Assembly: GCA_017881055.1 (NCBI GenBank)
Contig: JADGRF010000034.1
Span: forward strand, 23,049-87,048
DNA from: Sandaracinaceae bacterium
GTDB lineage: Bacteria; Myxococcota_A; Polyangia; Polyangiales; JAFGIB01
Length of the DNA: 64,000 bases
Direction: 5' to 3'
The notes under the pieces were generated by a model. The model made no database searches and had not been told where the DNA came from. It was given only the letters and a program-made list of their open reading frames with translations. This document shows, one piece after another, positions 1-9,858 of this stretch. Position numbers and translations under genes: made by a program. Position 1 is the stretch's first letter. Each line of letters starts with the position of its first letter.

Positions 1-2559
1 GTCTGCGTCGTGATGGACGCCGACGGCAGCCACCCGGTCGACGCTCTGCCCGCGATGGTGCGGATGGTCGAACAGGACAAGGCCGACATCGTGGTCGGCA
101 GCCGGCACGTGTCCGGCGGCGGCTCGCGCGACTGGCCCGTGTTCTCGCAGCTCAAGAGCAAGCTCGCAGCGGCGCTCTCGTTCGGCGTGACCAACATGAC
201 CGACCCGACGACGGGCTTCATGGCGCTGCGTCGCAGCTTGCTCGCGAACCTGAAGCTCGATCCCGTCGGTTGGAAGATCGTGCTCGAGATCGTAGTGAAG
301 GCCGCGCCGGTGCGCGTCGCGGAAGTCCCGATCATCTTCACGGATCGCGAGCTCGGCGAGAGTAAGCAGAGCGCGCGCGTCTTCCTGGAGTACGCCTCGC
401 ACCTGACGAAGCTCTACGCGTATCGCTATCCCGCGCTCGCAGAGCTCGTGAAGTTCTGCGTGGTGGGTGTGATCGGCATGCTGGTCGATCTCACGACCGT
501 GATCTCGCTCAAGGAGTGGCTCGGCCTCGACACACGCTTGTGTGCGGTGTTCGGCTTCGCGGTCGCCGTCACGAGCAATTTCGTGCTCAACCGCAAATAC
601 ACGTTCCGGCAAGCGCGCGAGCTCCCTGTCTTGTTCTCGTACGTCACGTACGTCGGTACGAACTTGGCGGGCCTCGCCGTGCGCATGCTCGCGATCCAGG
701 CCTTCATCGCGCTCGAAGGCATCGACGCAGGGCACGGGTACGTCGTCAGCAACGTGATCGGCATCATGCTCGCGACGCTGCTCAACTTCGTCGGCGCCAA
801 GTTCTTCGCGTTCGACCCGCAGCGCCTCGATGCGACCGACGTAAACACGAGCCGCGACAGCGGACCCGACGGCGCAAGAGCGCGCAGCCTCACGCTGCCT
901 CCGCTCGTGCTCGCGTTCTTCGTGCTCAGCGCCGGCTACGCATTCGCGAGCGGCGTGCTGCGCCCGGAGCTGAGCATGCCCGACGAAGGCGTGAACGTGA
1001 CCATGGCGCAGAACATTCGGCACAGCCGCGAGCTGTTCGTGCGGCCCTCGGTATATCCCGGCGGCCGCGCCGATTGGCGCACGGAAGACCTGCCCGCGCT
1101 CGGCAACCTGCCCTGCTATCCGCTGCTGCTCTCGCTCACGCCTGCGCGCACCGGCCTGTCGGGCATGGCGCTCGTGTCGTTTGTCGCGCTGTGCGTGACG
1201 ATCGTCTTCAGCGCGCGCCTGTGCGCGTTGGTCGATCCGAGCGCCGGCGTCTACACGGCGCTGCTGATGGCCGCCTCGCCGGCGCTGCTCTCGGAGTTTC
1301 GCCGCATCGAATACGAACCGGTGCTCACGGCGTTCGGTGCCGCCGGCTTGTTCTGGTTCGTGCGCGGTGCGCTCGCGCGTGCGCGCCTGCGGTGTTTCAT
1401 CGGGGGCGCATGCCTCGGTCTGGCGTTTCTGACGAAGCTCTGGCTGATCGTGCCGTACGCGTTCGCGCTGTTTGCATTCTGCGTGGTCGAAGCGGCTGCC
1501 GTGCGAAGAGATGGCGCATCCACGGGCTTACGGCGCAGCGTAGCCTTCGGCGCGCTCGGCTTTTTGCTGCTCGCGAGCGCACACGTTTCATTCGTGGCGA
1601 TCGTCGCGCCGAGCGACCTGCCTCTTTGGCTTTCGCACGTGTACCTGGGCATCTTCAGCGGCCAAGGCGTGACGGGCGACAAGCTGAGCGCGCTCACGCG
1701 CTACGCGGAGCAAAGTCGGTCGGCGTTCTACTATCCGCTCGCGCTCTACCGCGATCACTTCTTCCTCGCACCGCTCGTGCTCTTCGGCCTCGGTGAAGCG
1801 CTGCGAGCTCCGTCACGGCGCGCCGCCCGCGTGCTCGCGTTGATTGCAGGCGCGCTGGCAGCCTTGGTGGCGCTCTCGGTGCCGGCGGTGAAGACCACCG
1901 AGTACTCGCTCGCAGTCCAACCGTTCCTGTACATGCTCGCTGGGCTCTGTCTGGCCGCGCTGGCGAACGCGCCGCAGAAGATGCAGCCAGCGGCGCGCGG
2001 GCAGGTCCGGCTCGGTATGGCGTGGTGTGTCGCGTCAGGTTTGCTGGTCCCGCTCGCGCGCCTGCTGACGCTAGCTCCGACTCTTCCGGCTTGGTACCTG
2101 CTGGCGCACCCGTTCGGCATGCTGCTCGTGGCGCTACTCGGCGTCACGTGGCTGAAACGCCGGTCGCTCGCAGCGCTGCCGGTCCTGCTCGGGGTCGGCC
2201 TGGTCGCCTTCGCGGCGGCGGAACGCCTCGTGGCCCCGGCCCCACCGTACCAAGCCATTGCAGCCGCGCTCGCCCCGCACCTTTCCGCCTCACCCGGGGC
2301 ATATCCGAGCTTCCTGGCCCGGGACCACGAGCTGCTCCAGGGCTACCTGGGCCGCAGCGGCATTGGCTTCGACCAACTCCCACTGCAGCCGGAGGAGCAG
2401 CTCACACGCGATCTCGGACTGGCGGGATTCGTGTTCACCCCGGACGACACGCTCGGCCGAGAGCCACGCTCGCAAGCCGCGCAGCGCTGGCTTCTGGCAC
2501 ACGGCCACGAGCTGTCCGGGCCGTGGTCCAAGAGCGGCTATCGGGTCCTGGTGCGGTAG
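1..2559 (+). CDS. Polyprenol-phosphate sugar GT2 fused to GtrA-like domain and polytopic membrane (GT39/ArnT-like) region; 5' truncated by window
   Basis: Reads in frame from base 1 (VCVVMDADGSHP, DPTTGFMALRR: DPM-type GT2), then GtrA-like 'ELVKFCVVGVIGMLVDL...NFVLNRKYTF', then many TM segments. Confidence 0.85.
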   Translation, partial: VCVVMDADGSHPVDALPAMVRMVEQDKADIVVGSRHVSGGGSRDWPVFSQLKSKLAAALSFGVTNMTDPTTGFMALRRSLLANLKLDPVGWKIVLEIVVKAAPVRVAEVPIIFTDRELGESKQSARVFLEYASHLTKLYAYRYPALAELVKFCVVGVIGMLVDLTTVISLKEWLGLDTRLCAVFGFAVAVTSNFVLNRKYTFRQARELPVLFSYVTYVGTNLAGLAVRMLAIQAFIALEGIDAGHGYVVSNVIGIMLATLLNFVGAKFFAFDPQRLDATDVNTSRDSGPDGARARSLTLPPLVLAFFVLSAGYAFASGVLRPELSMPDEGVNVTMAQNIRHSRELFVRPSVYPGGRADWRTEDLPALGNLPCYPLLLSLTPARTGLSGMALVSFVALCVTIVFSARLCALVDPSAGVYTALLMAASPALLSEFRRIEYEPVLTAFGAAGLFWFVRGALARARLRCFIGGACLGLAFLTKLWLIVPYAFALFAFCVVEAAAVRRDGASTGLRRSVAFGALGFLLLASAHVSFVAIVAPSDLPLWLSHVYLGIFSGQGVTGDKLSALTRYAEQSRSAFYYPLALYRDHFFLAPLVLFGLGEALRAPSRRAARVLALIAGALAALVALSVPAVKTTEYSLAVQPFLYMLAGLCLAALANAPQKMQPAARGQVRLGMAWCVASGLLVPLARLLTLAPTLPAWYLLAHPFGMLLVALLGVTWLKRRSLAALPVLLGVGLVAFAAAERLVAPAPPYQAIAAALAPHLSASPGAYPSFLARDHELLQGYLGRSGIGFDQLPLQPEEQLTRDLGLAGFVFTPDDTLGREPRSQAAQRWLLAHGHELSGPWSKSGYRVLVR

Positions 2560-2720
2560 TCGCGATGTACTAGTTGCGATCCCTGTTCTGCGCAGTTCGT
2601 GCAAATGTTTTTACAGGTGGCGGTCGGCATGCCGGCGCTTACCTGCAAGGCGAGGACGTAATCAAATGATCCCGCAGAGAAAACCCAATAGTTTCAATGC
2701 GGCAATATTTGAGCGCACCT

Positions 2721-2737
2721 TGGCATACCAGCTGCAT
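2721..2737 (+). promoter_or_regulatory. Putative sigma54 (-24/-12) promoter TGGCAT-N5-CTGCA
   Basis: tggcataccagctgca; GG/GC spacing matches the -24/-12 consensus; lies 28 bp upstream of the ATG at 2765. Confidence 0.5.
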
Positions 2738-2764
2738 TGCTGGGCTCAGGAGTTGGAGAAGACC

Positions 2765-3088
2765 ATGACCCGCACACTTTCAACCTTTGTTCTCGCTGGC
2801 GCCCTCATTCTCGGAGGAACCGCAAGCGTCTTTGCCAAAGACAAGCTGCTCTCGGAGCAGGAGTTCGAAGCGCGTGCCCACCGAGCCGAGTGCTTGGCCG
2901 AGCGCGTACACCGCATTGAGACGTACCAACAGAAGCTGAACAAGCTGCGTTTTGGTCACGCCTGGCATCCGCGCGGTCCGAGCGTGAACGTGCCGGAGCT
3001 CAATCCGAACCTCGCCGGTAGCGCCATGGCGCTCCTGCTCGGCGGTGCTCTGGTCATCACGGGTCGTCGTCGTCGCACCGTGGTCTGA
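2765..3088 (+). CDS. Small exported protein with PEP-CTERM-like C-terminal sorting tail
   Basis: Signal peptide MTRTLSTFVLAGALILGGTASVFA; C-terminus VPELNPNLAGSAMALLLGGALVITGRRRRTVV (VPE motif, TM helix, Arg cluster); upstream SD aggag. Confidence 0.75.
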   Translation: MTRTLSTFVLAGALILGGTASVFAKDKLLSEQEFEARAHRAECLAERVHRIETYQQKLNKLRFGHAWHPRGPSVNVPELNPNLAGSAMALLLGGALVITGRRRRTVV

Positions 3089-3115
3089 CTCGTAACGGGC
3101 TTCTTCCTCCTCCTG

Positions 3116-3145
3116 AAAAGGGTGGCGCGTCTGCGTCACCCTTTT
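3116..3145. terminator. Rho-independent terminator-like hairpin (bidirectional A/T tracts)
   Basis: AAAAGGGTG-gcgcgtctgcgt-CACCCTTTT perfect 9-bp arms, plus inner CGC/GCG pairing around a GTCT loop. Confidence 0.85.
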
Positions 3146-3236
3146 AGCGTTTTGACGCTCGCTGCAGGTGCGTGTCCGTCCCGCAAGCCCCGAGATTGAC
3201 GCGCACGGGCCCGCGAATGCGCTAGATTGGTGGGCC

Positions 3237-4319
3237 ATGGATATCTTCGTCACGGGCGGCGCCGGCTTCATCGGCTCCAACTTCCTGAACTTGCTCGTGC
3301 CTCGGCACCCAGAGCATCGCTTCATCAACGTCGACACGCTCACCTACGCGGCCAACCTAAAGAACTTGGTCTCGATTGCGGATCGGCCGAACTATCTGCT
3401 CGAGCGCGTAGACATCGCCGACCGTTCGGCCGTACGCGAGGTGTTTGCACGCTACAGCCCCCAGATCGTCGTGCATTTCGCGGCCGAGAGTCACGTGGAC
3501 CGCAGCATCCACGCGCCGGACTCGTTCATCGAGACGAACATCACCGGAACCTTCAACCTACTGGAAGCGTTCCGCGCGCTGCCTGCCGGCACGGGCAAGC
3601 TGTTCCACCATGTCAGCACCGACGAGGTGTACGGCTCACTGGGCGAGAAGGGGCTCTTCACCGAGCAGACGGCGTACGACCCGTCGAGCCCGTACTCGGC
3701 GTCCAAGGCTTCCAGTGACCACCTCGTGCGCGCATACCACCGCACGTATGGCTTGCCAGCCAAGATCACCAACTGCTCGAACAACTACGGGCCGTATCAG
3801 TTCCCGGAGAAGCTCATCCCGCTGATCATCCTGAACGCCGCCGAACAGAAGCCGTTGCCGGTCTACGGCCAGGGCAGCAACGTACGCGACTGGCTGTACG
3901 TGGAAGATCACTGCGAAGCGATCTGGGCGGTGATGGAGAAGGGGCGACTCGGCCATACCTACAACGTCGGCGGCCGCAACGAGAAGAAGAACTTGGACGT
4001 GGTGAAGACCATCTGCAGCTTGGTCGCGCGTGAGCAAGGCGTCGCGGAGCAGACACTGCTGGACTTGATTCGCTTCGTGCCGGATCGGCCCGGTCACGAC
4101 CAGCGCTACGCCATCGACGCGAGCAAGGTGATCGCGGAGTGCGGCTGGAAGCCGAAGCGCGACTTCGAGAGCGGTATTCGCGACACGGTGCGCTGGTATC
4201 TGCAGAACGCCTCGTGGGTGAACGACGTGCGCTCGGGCGAATACCGTCAGTGGATCGAGACGAACTACGCGGCGCGGCAGACACAGAGCACACGCGAGAC
4301 CACGGGAGGTACGCCGTGA
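3237..4319 (+). CDS. rfbB: dTDP-glucose 4,6-dehydratase
   Basis: [44 protein letters not shown]; followed by rfbA/C/D. Confidence 0.95.
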   Translation: MDIFVTGGAGFIGSNFLNLLVPRHPEHRFINVDTLTYAANLKNLVSIADRPNYLLERVDIADRSAVREVFARYSPQIVVHFAAESHVDRSIHAPDSFIETNITGTFNLLEAFRALPAGTGKLFHHVSTDEVYGSLGEKGLFTEQTAYDPSSPYSASKASSDHLVRAYHRTYGLPAKITNCSNNYGPYQFPEKLIPLIILNAAEQKPLPVYGQGSNVRDWLYVEDHCEAIWAVMEKGRLGHTYNVGGRNEKKNLDVVKTICSLVAREQGVAEQTLLDLIRFVPDRPGHDQRYAIDASKVIAECGWKPKRDFESGIRDTVRWYLQNASWVNDVRSGEYRQWIETNYAARQTQSTRETTGGTP

Positions 4320-5191
4320 TCGAGAAGGGCATCATTCTCGCCGGTGGCACCGGCACGCGACTTCATCCGCTGACGCAGGCCGTGAGCAAGCAGCTCATGG
4401 CCGTGTACGACAAGCCGATGATCTACTACCCGCTCACGACGCTCATGCTCGCGGGCGTGCGGGACGTGCTGGTGATCACGACGCCGCAGGATCGCGCCAC
4501 GTTTGCGAGCTTGCTGGGCGACGGCGCAAAGTGGGGCATGAAGATCAACTACGCAGTGCAACCGAGCCCGGATGGGCTCGCGCAGGCGTTCCTGATCGGG
4601 GAGCAATTCATCGCGGGGGCGGGCTGCGCGCTCGTGCTGGGCGACAACATCTTCTATGGAGCGGGTCTCGCGGAGGCGCTGCGCGCCGCGGCGGGGCGCA
4701 CGAGCGGTGCCACGGTGTTCGGATACTGGGTCAAGAATCCAACGGCCTTCGGCGTCGTGGAATTCGACGCGAACGATCGCGCCATCAGCATCGAGGAGAA
4801 GCCTGCACAGCCTCGCTCGAACTATGCGGTGACTGGCGTGTACTTCTACGACTCGGAGGTGGTCGCGTTGGCGAAGAGCCTCAAGCCCTCGACGCGCGGC
4901 GAGCTGGAGATCACGGATCTCAACCGGCTGTATCTCGAGCGCGGTACGCTGCGCGTGGAGAAGCTCGGTCGGGGAACGGCGTGGCTGGATACCGGTACAC
5001 CCGATGCGCTGCTGCAAGCGGCGAACTTCGTGCAGACGCTGCAAGCTCGCCAGGGGCTGCAAATCGCGTGTCCGGAGGAAATTGCGTTCCGACTTGGCTG
5101 GATCGATGCGCTGCAATTGCGCAGCCTCGCGGGGCCGCTGGCCAAGACTGCGTACGGGCAGTACTTGCTCGACGTGGCACAGGGTGCCTGA
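4316..5191 (+). CDS. rfbA: Glucose-1-phosphate thymidylyltransferase
   Basis: GTG start overlapping the rfbB stop; [40 protein letters not shown]. Confidence 0.95.
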   Translation: MIEKGIILAGGTGTRLHPLTQAVSKQLMAVYDKPMIYYPLTTLMLAGVRDVLVITTPQDRATFASLLGDGAKWGMKINYAVQPSPDGLAQAFLIGEQFIAGAGCALVLGDNIFYGAGLAEALRAAAGRTSGATVFGYWVKNPTAFGVVEFDANDRAISIEEKPAQPRSNYAVTGVYFYDSEVVALAKSLKPSTRGELEITDLNRLYLERGTLRVEKLGRGTAWLDTGTPDALLQAANFVQTLQARQGLQIACPEEIAFRLGWIDALQLRSLAGPLAKTAYGQYLLDVAQGA

Positions 5192-5209
5192 CATGCTCGG
5201 TGAGACACG

Positions 5210-5761
5210 ATGCGCGTACTGACCACGAGTCTGCCTGATGTGCTGTTGATCGAGCCTGCGGTCTTCGGTGACACGCGCGGTTTCTTCTTCGAGTCGTGGC
5301 ACGCGGAGCGCTACGCGAAGGCCGGTGTGCCGCACCAGTTCGTGCAGGACAACATCTCGCGTTCGCAACGCGGCATCCTGCGCGGCCTGCATCTGCAGAA
5401 TCCGTTCGCGCAGGGCAAGCTCGTGTACGTGCTCGAAGGGGAAGTGTTCGACGTCGCGGTCGACGCGCGTGTGGGCTCGCCGAGCTTCGGCCGCTGGACG
5501 GGGCACACGCTCTCGGCCGAGAACAAGCACCAGCTGTACATCCCGCCGGGCTTCGCTCACGGCTTCTGCGTGACGTCCGACGCAGCCCTGTTCGCGTACA
5601 AGTGCACGGACCTGTACCACCCCGAAACCGAGATCAGCCTCGCGTGGAACGATCCCGCGCTGGCCATCCCCTGGCCGATCGCAGAACCGGCCCTATCTAC
5701 CAAGGATCAGAAGGCGCCACGCCTCTCCGAGGTCGCTCAAGACCGCCTGCCGCGCTACTGA
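5210..5761 (+). CDS. rfbC: dTDP-4-dehydrorhamnose 3,5-epimerase
   Basis: Cupin family: GDTRGFFFESWHAERYAKAG, FVQDNISRSQRGILRGLHLQ, YIPPGFAHGFCV. Confidence 0.95.
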   Translation: MRVLTTSLPDVLLIEPAVFGDTRGFFFESWHAERYAKAGVPHQFVQDNISRSQRGILRGLHLQNPFAQGKLVYVLEGEVFDVAVDARVGSPSFGRWTGHTLSAENKHQLYIPPGFAHGFCVTSDAALFAYKCTDLYHPETEISLAWNDPALAIPWPIAEPALSTKDQKAPRLSEVAQDRLPRY

Positions 5762-5807
5762 GCCAGAACCCTCACGCTCCAGTCACGCTCCACAGCCCCA
5801 CGAGCCG

Positions 5808-6704
5808 ATGTCGACCGAACCGAAGCGCGTTGCACCTCTTTTCTTGATCAGCCCCGACGGCATGCTCGGGCGCGCATTCTCCGCGCTGTTCGAAGGAAAG
5901 GCTGGGGCTTCGCGAACGCGAATCCCAGGACAGCGATTGCCGTTCGACGCCCTGTCGTACCCGAGCCTGGATCTGCGCGACGCCAGCAGTATCGAGCGCG
6001 CCGTGCAGCCGGGCTGCTCGCTCGTGATCAACTGCGCCGCGTACACCGACGTGGATGGCGCGGAGCAGCACGAGGCGGACGCCAACGCAGTGAATGCCGA
6101 AGGCGTAGGCCTGCTCGCGGCGCGCTGCCGCGCGGTCGGCGCGTGCCTTTTGCACTTCAGCACCGACTACGTGTTCGACGGACGCGCCAGCACGCCGTAC
6201 CCGGTGGACGCTCCGCGCGCACCGCAAAATGCCTATGGACGCAGCAAGGCCAGGGGCGAGGAGCTGCTCGAAGCGTCGGGCGCCGAGTACCTGATCGTGC
6301 GCACGAGCTGGCTGTACGCCCCGTGGGGAAAGAACTTCGTGGACACGATCGCGCGTGCTGCGCGCGAGCGGCCCGCACTGCGCGTCGTGAACGACCAGCG
6401 CGGCCGACCAACGAGCGCCGAATACTTGGCCGAGCGTTCCTTCGCGCTCGCGACACAGGGCGCACGCGGCGCGTATCACGTGACGGACGGCGGCGAGTGC
6501 ACTTGGTACGACTTCGCGAGCGAGATCGTCCGGCTCGAGGGCGCGAGCGCACGCGTCGAGCCCTGCACCAGCGCCGAGTTCGTACGGCCAGCACAGCGAC
6601 CCGCGTACAGCGTGCTCGACCTCGCGCGCACCGAGTCGCTGCTCGGACCGTCGCGACCGTGGCAGGAGAATCTCGCGGACGTGCTGCGGGCCCGCAGGTC
6701 CTGA
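5808..6704 (+). CDS. rfbD: dTDP-4-dehydrorhamnose reductase
   Basis: DGMLGRAF, NCAAYTDVDGAEQHEADANAVNAEGVGLLA, FSTDYVFDG, YGRSKARGEELL. Confidence 0.93.
   Translation: MSTEPKRVAPLFLISPDGMLGRAFSALFEGKAGASRTRIPGQRLPFDALSYPSLDLRDASSIERAVQPGCSLVINCAAYTDVDGAEQHEADANAVNAEGVGLLAARCRAVGACLLHFSTDYVFDGRASTPYPVDAPRAPQNAYGRSKARGEELLEASGAEYLIVRTSWLYAPWGKNFVDTIARAARERPALRVVNDQRGRPTSAEYLAERSFALATQGARGAYHVTDGGECTWYDFASEIVRLEGASARVEPCTSAEFVRPAQRPAYSVLDLARTESLLGPSRPWQENLADVLRARRS
5902..5929. repeat. Palindromic element copy A inside rfbD
   Basis: ctggggcTTCGCGAACGCGAATCCCag; shares 18-mer TTCGCGAACGCGAATCCC with the copy at 54809-54826 (minus strand). Confidence 0.7.
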
Positions 6705-6705
6705 A

Positions 6706-9700
6706 ATGGCGAACGGCGGCGTCAAGGAGTCCGTAGAGGACACGGTAAAGGAAACCGTAGCCGCAGGCGGCTTGGACAGAGGGGCCAGCGAGGATTCCGC
6801 GCGCCAGGGATCGGTCGGCCGTGAAAGACTCGCTCTGCGCGTCGCGATCGCCGCCACGTTCACTGCGAATCCGATCGAAGCCCCCCTGCGCTTCTGGCTC
6901 GATCAGCTCGGCTTCGCGGGCGATGTCGAGCATGCGCCGTACAGCCAAGTCTTCCAAGCGCTGCTCGACCCGATGAGCGCGCTCGGGCAGAATGACGGCG
7001 GCGTGAACCTGGTGCTAGTGCGCTTCGAGGACTTCCTGCGCTTCGCGAACGCCGTCGACGCCGGCCGTGATCACGAAGCGCTGCTCTCGGCCCGGGTCGA
7101 AGAGCTGGCGTCGGCGCTGCGCAGCTACGCGAGCCGCCAAGCCACCCCGACGCTACTCTGGATCGGACCCGCCTCGACCGCGGCGCAGGCGAATCGCGAG
7201 CAGTGCGCGCTGTTCGCACGGCTCACCGAGACCTTGCTCGCGCGTGTGCAAGATCTGCCGAGTGTGCAGCTGCTCGAAGAACGAGCGCTGTCGCCGTACC
7301 CCGTACCGGTGATCTACGACGCGCGCCGCGATGAGATCGGCCACATTCCGTATGCGCCTGCATTCTTCAGCGCGCTCGGCACTGCGATCGCACGGCGCAT
7401 CTACGCGCTGAAGACACCGGCCATCAAAGTGATCGCGCTGGACTGCGACAACACGCTCTGGCGCGGCGTCGTGGGCGAAGACGGCCTGCGCGGCATCACG
7501 GTGCCGGAGGGCATGCTCGCGCTGCAACGCGCCGTGATCGAGCAGCAGACGCGCGGCGTGGTGCTTTGTCTGCTCAGCAAGAATGCGGAAGAAGACGTGC
7601 TCGAGGTGCTCGACCACCACGCAAGTATGCTGCTGACGCGAAAGCACCTCGTGGGCTATCGCATCGACTGGCAGCCGAAGGCACGGAACATCGCCGAGCT
7701 CGCGCGCGAGCTGAACCTCGGGCTCGATAGCTTCCTGTTCATCGACGACAACCCGGTCGAATGCGCGCACATGCTCGCGGCGCATCCGCAAGTGCTCACG
7801 TTCATGCTGCCCAAGGACGACACGCAGATTCCGTCGTTCTTGGAGCATTTGTGGCCGCTCGATCGGTTGCAGGTGACCGAGGAAGATCGGATGCGCACGC
7901 GCATGTACCAGGAGAACGCGCAGCGCAGCTCGCTCGAGCGCCAAGCAGGCAACATCGCCGCGTTTCTCGAAGGGCTCGAGCTCGAGGTGGACATCGCGCC
8001 ACCCGTGCCCGGCGAGATTCCGCGCATCGCACAGCTCACGGGCCGCACCAACCAGTTCAACTTCACGACCATCCGTCGCAACGAGGCCGACATGGCGCAG
8101 CTCACCAGCACAGGGCTCGAGTGCATGCGCGTGACGGTCAGCGACCGCTTCGGCGCGTACGGTCTGGTCGGCGTGATGATCTTCGGTGCACAGGGCGAGG
8201 TCCTGCGTATCGATACGCTGCTCCTCAGCTGTCGCGTGCTCGGTCGCGGCGTCGAGCACGCGATGCTGCGCGAGCTCGGCAAGCTCGCGCTCGCGCGTGG
8301 TGCTCGCAGCATCGAAGCACCGTTCTCGCCGACCAAGAAGAATCAACCGGCGCAGAACTTCCTGGAGAGCTTGGGCGTACCCGCGGAACCGATTGCGGGT
8401 GGCACCCGCTACACGATCGATGCGGAGCTCGCGGCCGGACTCGAGTATCGCCCCGGCGCGGACGCGGCGGCGCAGCTCGAGCTGGCGCGCACGGGCGGGA
8501 AGACTGGCCCTGCTGCCGCCGTCGGCAACGAAACGGCGCGCTACAGTGCCAGCGCCGTCTTGCAGCGCGTGACAAGTGAATGGCGTTCCGTCGATGCCGT
8601 GCACGCGGCCATCGAAGCCAGCGCGATCACGACGCGGCCTGAGCTCGACGTTGCGTGGACTGCGCCGCGCAACGTGCTCGAGCGAGAGCTGTGCGAGCTT
8701 TGGCAGCGCCTGTTGCACATCGATCGAGTCGGGGTAAACGACGATTTCACCGCGCTCTCGGGCACGTCGCTGGCAGCCGCGCAACTGTTCGCGGAGCTGG
8801 ACGAGCGCTACAGCGTGAAGCTACCGATGACGACTATTCTCGATGCGCCCACAGTGGCGGCGCTCGCGCTGCGCATCGCGGACAGCGAGCGCTCGGAAGC
8901 CCACAGCTCGCTCCGTACGTTGCGCAAGGGCAAGCCCGGGGGCCCCAAGCTCTTTCTGGTGCACGACGGCGATGGCGAGACGCTACTCTATTTGAACCTT
9001 GCGCGGCGCCTACCAGAGGAAGTGACGGTCTACGGGATCGAGCCGCTCGGCGATGCGCGCGTGCCCATGCGCCACACCCGCATCCCGGACATGGCCAAGC
9101 ACTATCTCGATCTCGTCACGCGCGAAGCGCCGGACGAGCCGTATTGGCTCGGCGGGATGTGCGCGGGCGGAACGATCGCGTTCGAGATGGCGTTGCAGCT
9201 CGAGGCACGCGGACGGCGTGTGCCGCTGGTCGCGCTGCTCGACTCGGCCGACCCGGAAGCCAAGCCGAAGCGCGGCATCCAGAGCAAGCGGCGCCTCACG
9301 CGCTTCGTGAACGCGCTGCGTGGGCGCTCGCAGCCGCCTCCGCCACCGGATGCGCCGAGCGCCGAGCTGATCGCCGCCAACGCCAACAAGGCGAAGGTTG
9401 CAGCTAACAGTTCCGGCGCGCATGGCGAGGAGAGCCGCCTGCAGCGCGCCGCCGCCAAGCTCAAGAACGTGATCGTGTACGAGACGCAGACACGCCTGGC
9501 GGCGCGTGACCAGCGCACGCGCTTCGCGGACTTGCGTCAGGTGCTCGAACGTGGAAAAGTCGTCCCCCCACGCCTGCAGCACCTGTCGGTGCGCACGGTC
9601 TACGATCTCGCGCAGGAAGAGTACGTGCCGAGCCGCGCGCCGAACGCCCACGTGGCGTTGTTTCGCGCGACCGGCGGTGAAGGCGGCGACGAGGCGTTCG

Positions 9701-9858
9701 TGCACCTGTACGAGGATCCGCTGCTCGGCTGGCAGCCGCGCCTGCGCCGGCCGCTCGAGGTGCTCGACATGCCGGGTGGTCACGCCAGCATGTTGCAGGA
9801 GCCGTACGTGGCGACCATGGCCGAGCGCATGGCCGCATGTATAAAGAAGACATCATGA
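6706..9858 (+). CDS. FkbH-like HAD-IIIC protein fused to acyl carrier domain and type I thioesterase
   Basis: HAD motif ALDCDNTLWRGVVGEDG; GRTNQFNFTT acyltransferase-like part; carrier motif DDFTALSGTSLAAAQ; TE motif GGMCAGG and C-terminal PGGHASML. Confidence 0.9.
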   Translation: MANGGVKESVEDTVKETVAAGGLDRGASEDSARQGSVGRERLALRVAIAATFTANPIEAPLRFWLDQLGFAGDVEHAPYSQVFQALLDPMSALGQNDGGVNLVLVRFEDFLRFANAVDAGRDHEALLSARVEELASALRSYASRQATPTLLWIGPASTAAQANREQCALFARLTETLLARVQDLPSVQLLEERALSPYPVPVIYDARRDEIGHIPYAPAFFSALGTAIARRIYALKTPAIKVIALDCDNTLWRGVVGEDGLRGITVPEGMLALQRAVIEQQTRGVVLCLLSKNAEEDVLEVLDHHASMLLTRKHLVGYRIDWQPKARNIAELARELNLGLDSFLFIDDNPVECAHMLAAHPQVLTFMLPKDDTQIPSFLEHLWPLDRLQVTEEDRMRTRMYQENAQRSSLERQAGNIAAFLEGLELEVDIAPPVPGEIPRIAQLTGRTNQFNFTTIRRNEADMAQLTSTGLECMRVTVSDRFGAYGLVGVMIFGAQGEVLRIDTLLLSCRVLGRGVEHAMLRELGKLALARGARSIEAPFSPTKKNQPAQNFLESLGVPAEPIAGGTRYTIDAELAAGLEYRPGADAAAQLELARTGGKTGPAAAVGNETARYSASAVLQRVTSEWRSVDAVHAAIEASAITTRPELDVAWTAPRNVLERELCELWQRLLHIDRVGVNDDFTALSGTSLAAAQLFAELDERYSVKLPMTTILDAPTVAALALRIADSERSEAHSSLRTLRKGKPGGPKLFLVHDGDGETLLYLNLARRLPEEVTVYGIEPLGDARVPMRHTRIPDMAKHYLDLVTREAPDEPYWLGGMCAGGTIAFEMALQLEARGRRVPLVALLDSADPEAKPKRGIQSKRRLTRFVNALRGRSQPPPPPDAPSAELIAANANKAKVAANSSGAHGEESRLQRAAAKLKNVIVYETQTRLAARDQRTRFADLRQVLERGKVVPPRLQHLSVRTVYDLAQEEYVPSRAPNAHVALFRATGGEGGDEAFVHLYEDPLLGWQPRLRRPLEVLDMPGGHASMLQEPYVATMAERMAACIKKTS

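Noticed and set aside
2590-2720. Possible c-di-GMP (GEMM) riboswitch upstream of the PEP-CTERM-like gene
   Set aside because: A hairpin-like CAGGT...ACCTG region with GGCATGCC is present, but I could not match the conserved GEMM core; a covariance-model search would be needed.
4265-5620. 451-aa minus-strand ORF over rfbA/rfbC
   Set aside because: Shadow of strong rfbA/rfbC genes; R/E/H-rich with no recognisable domain.
7153-8784. 543-aa minus-strand ORF over the FkbH gene
   Set aside because: Antisense shadow frame; no motifs.
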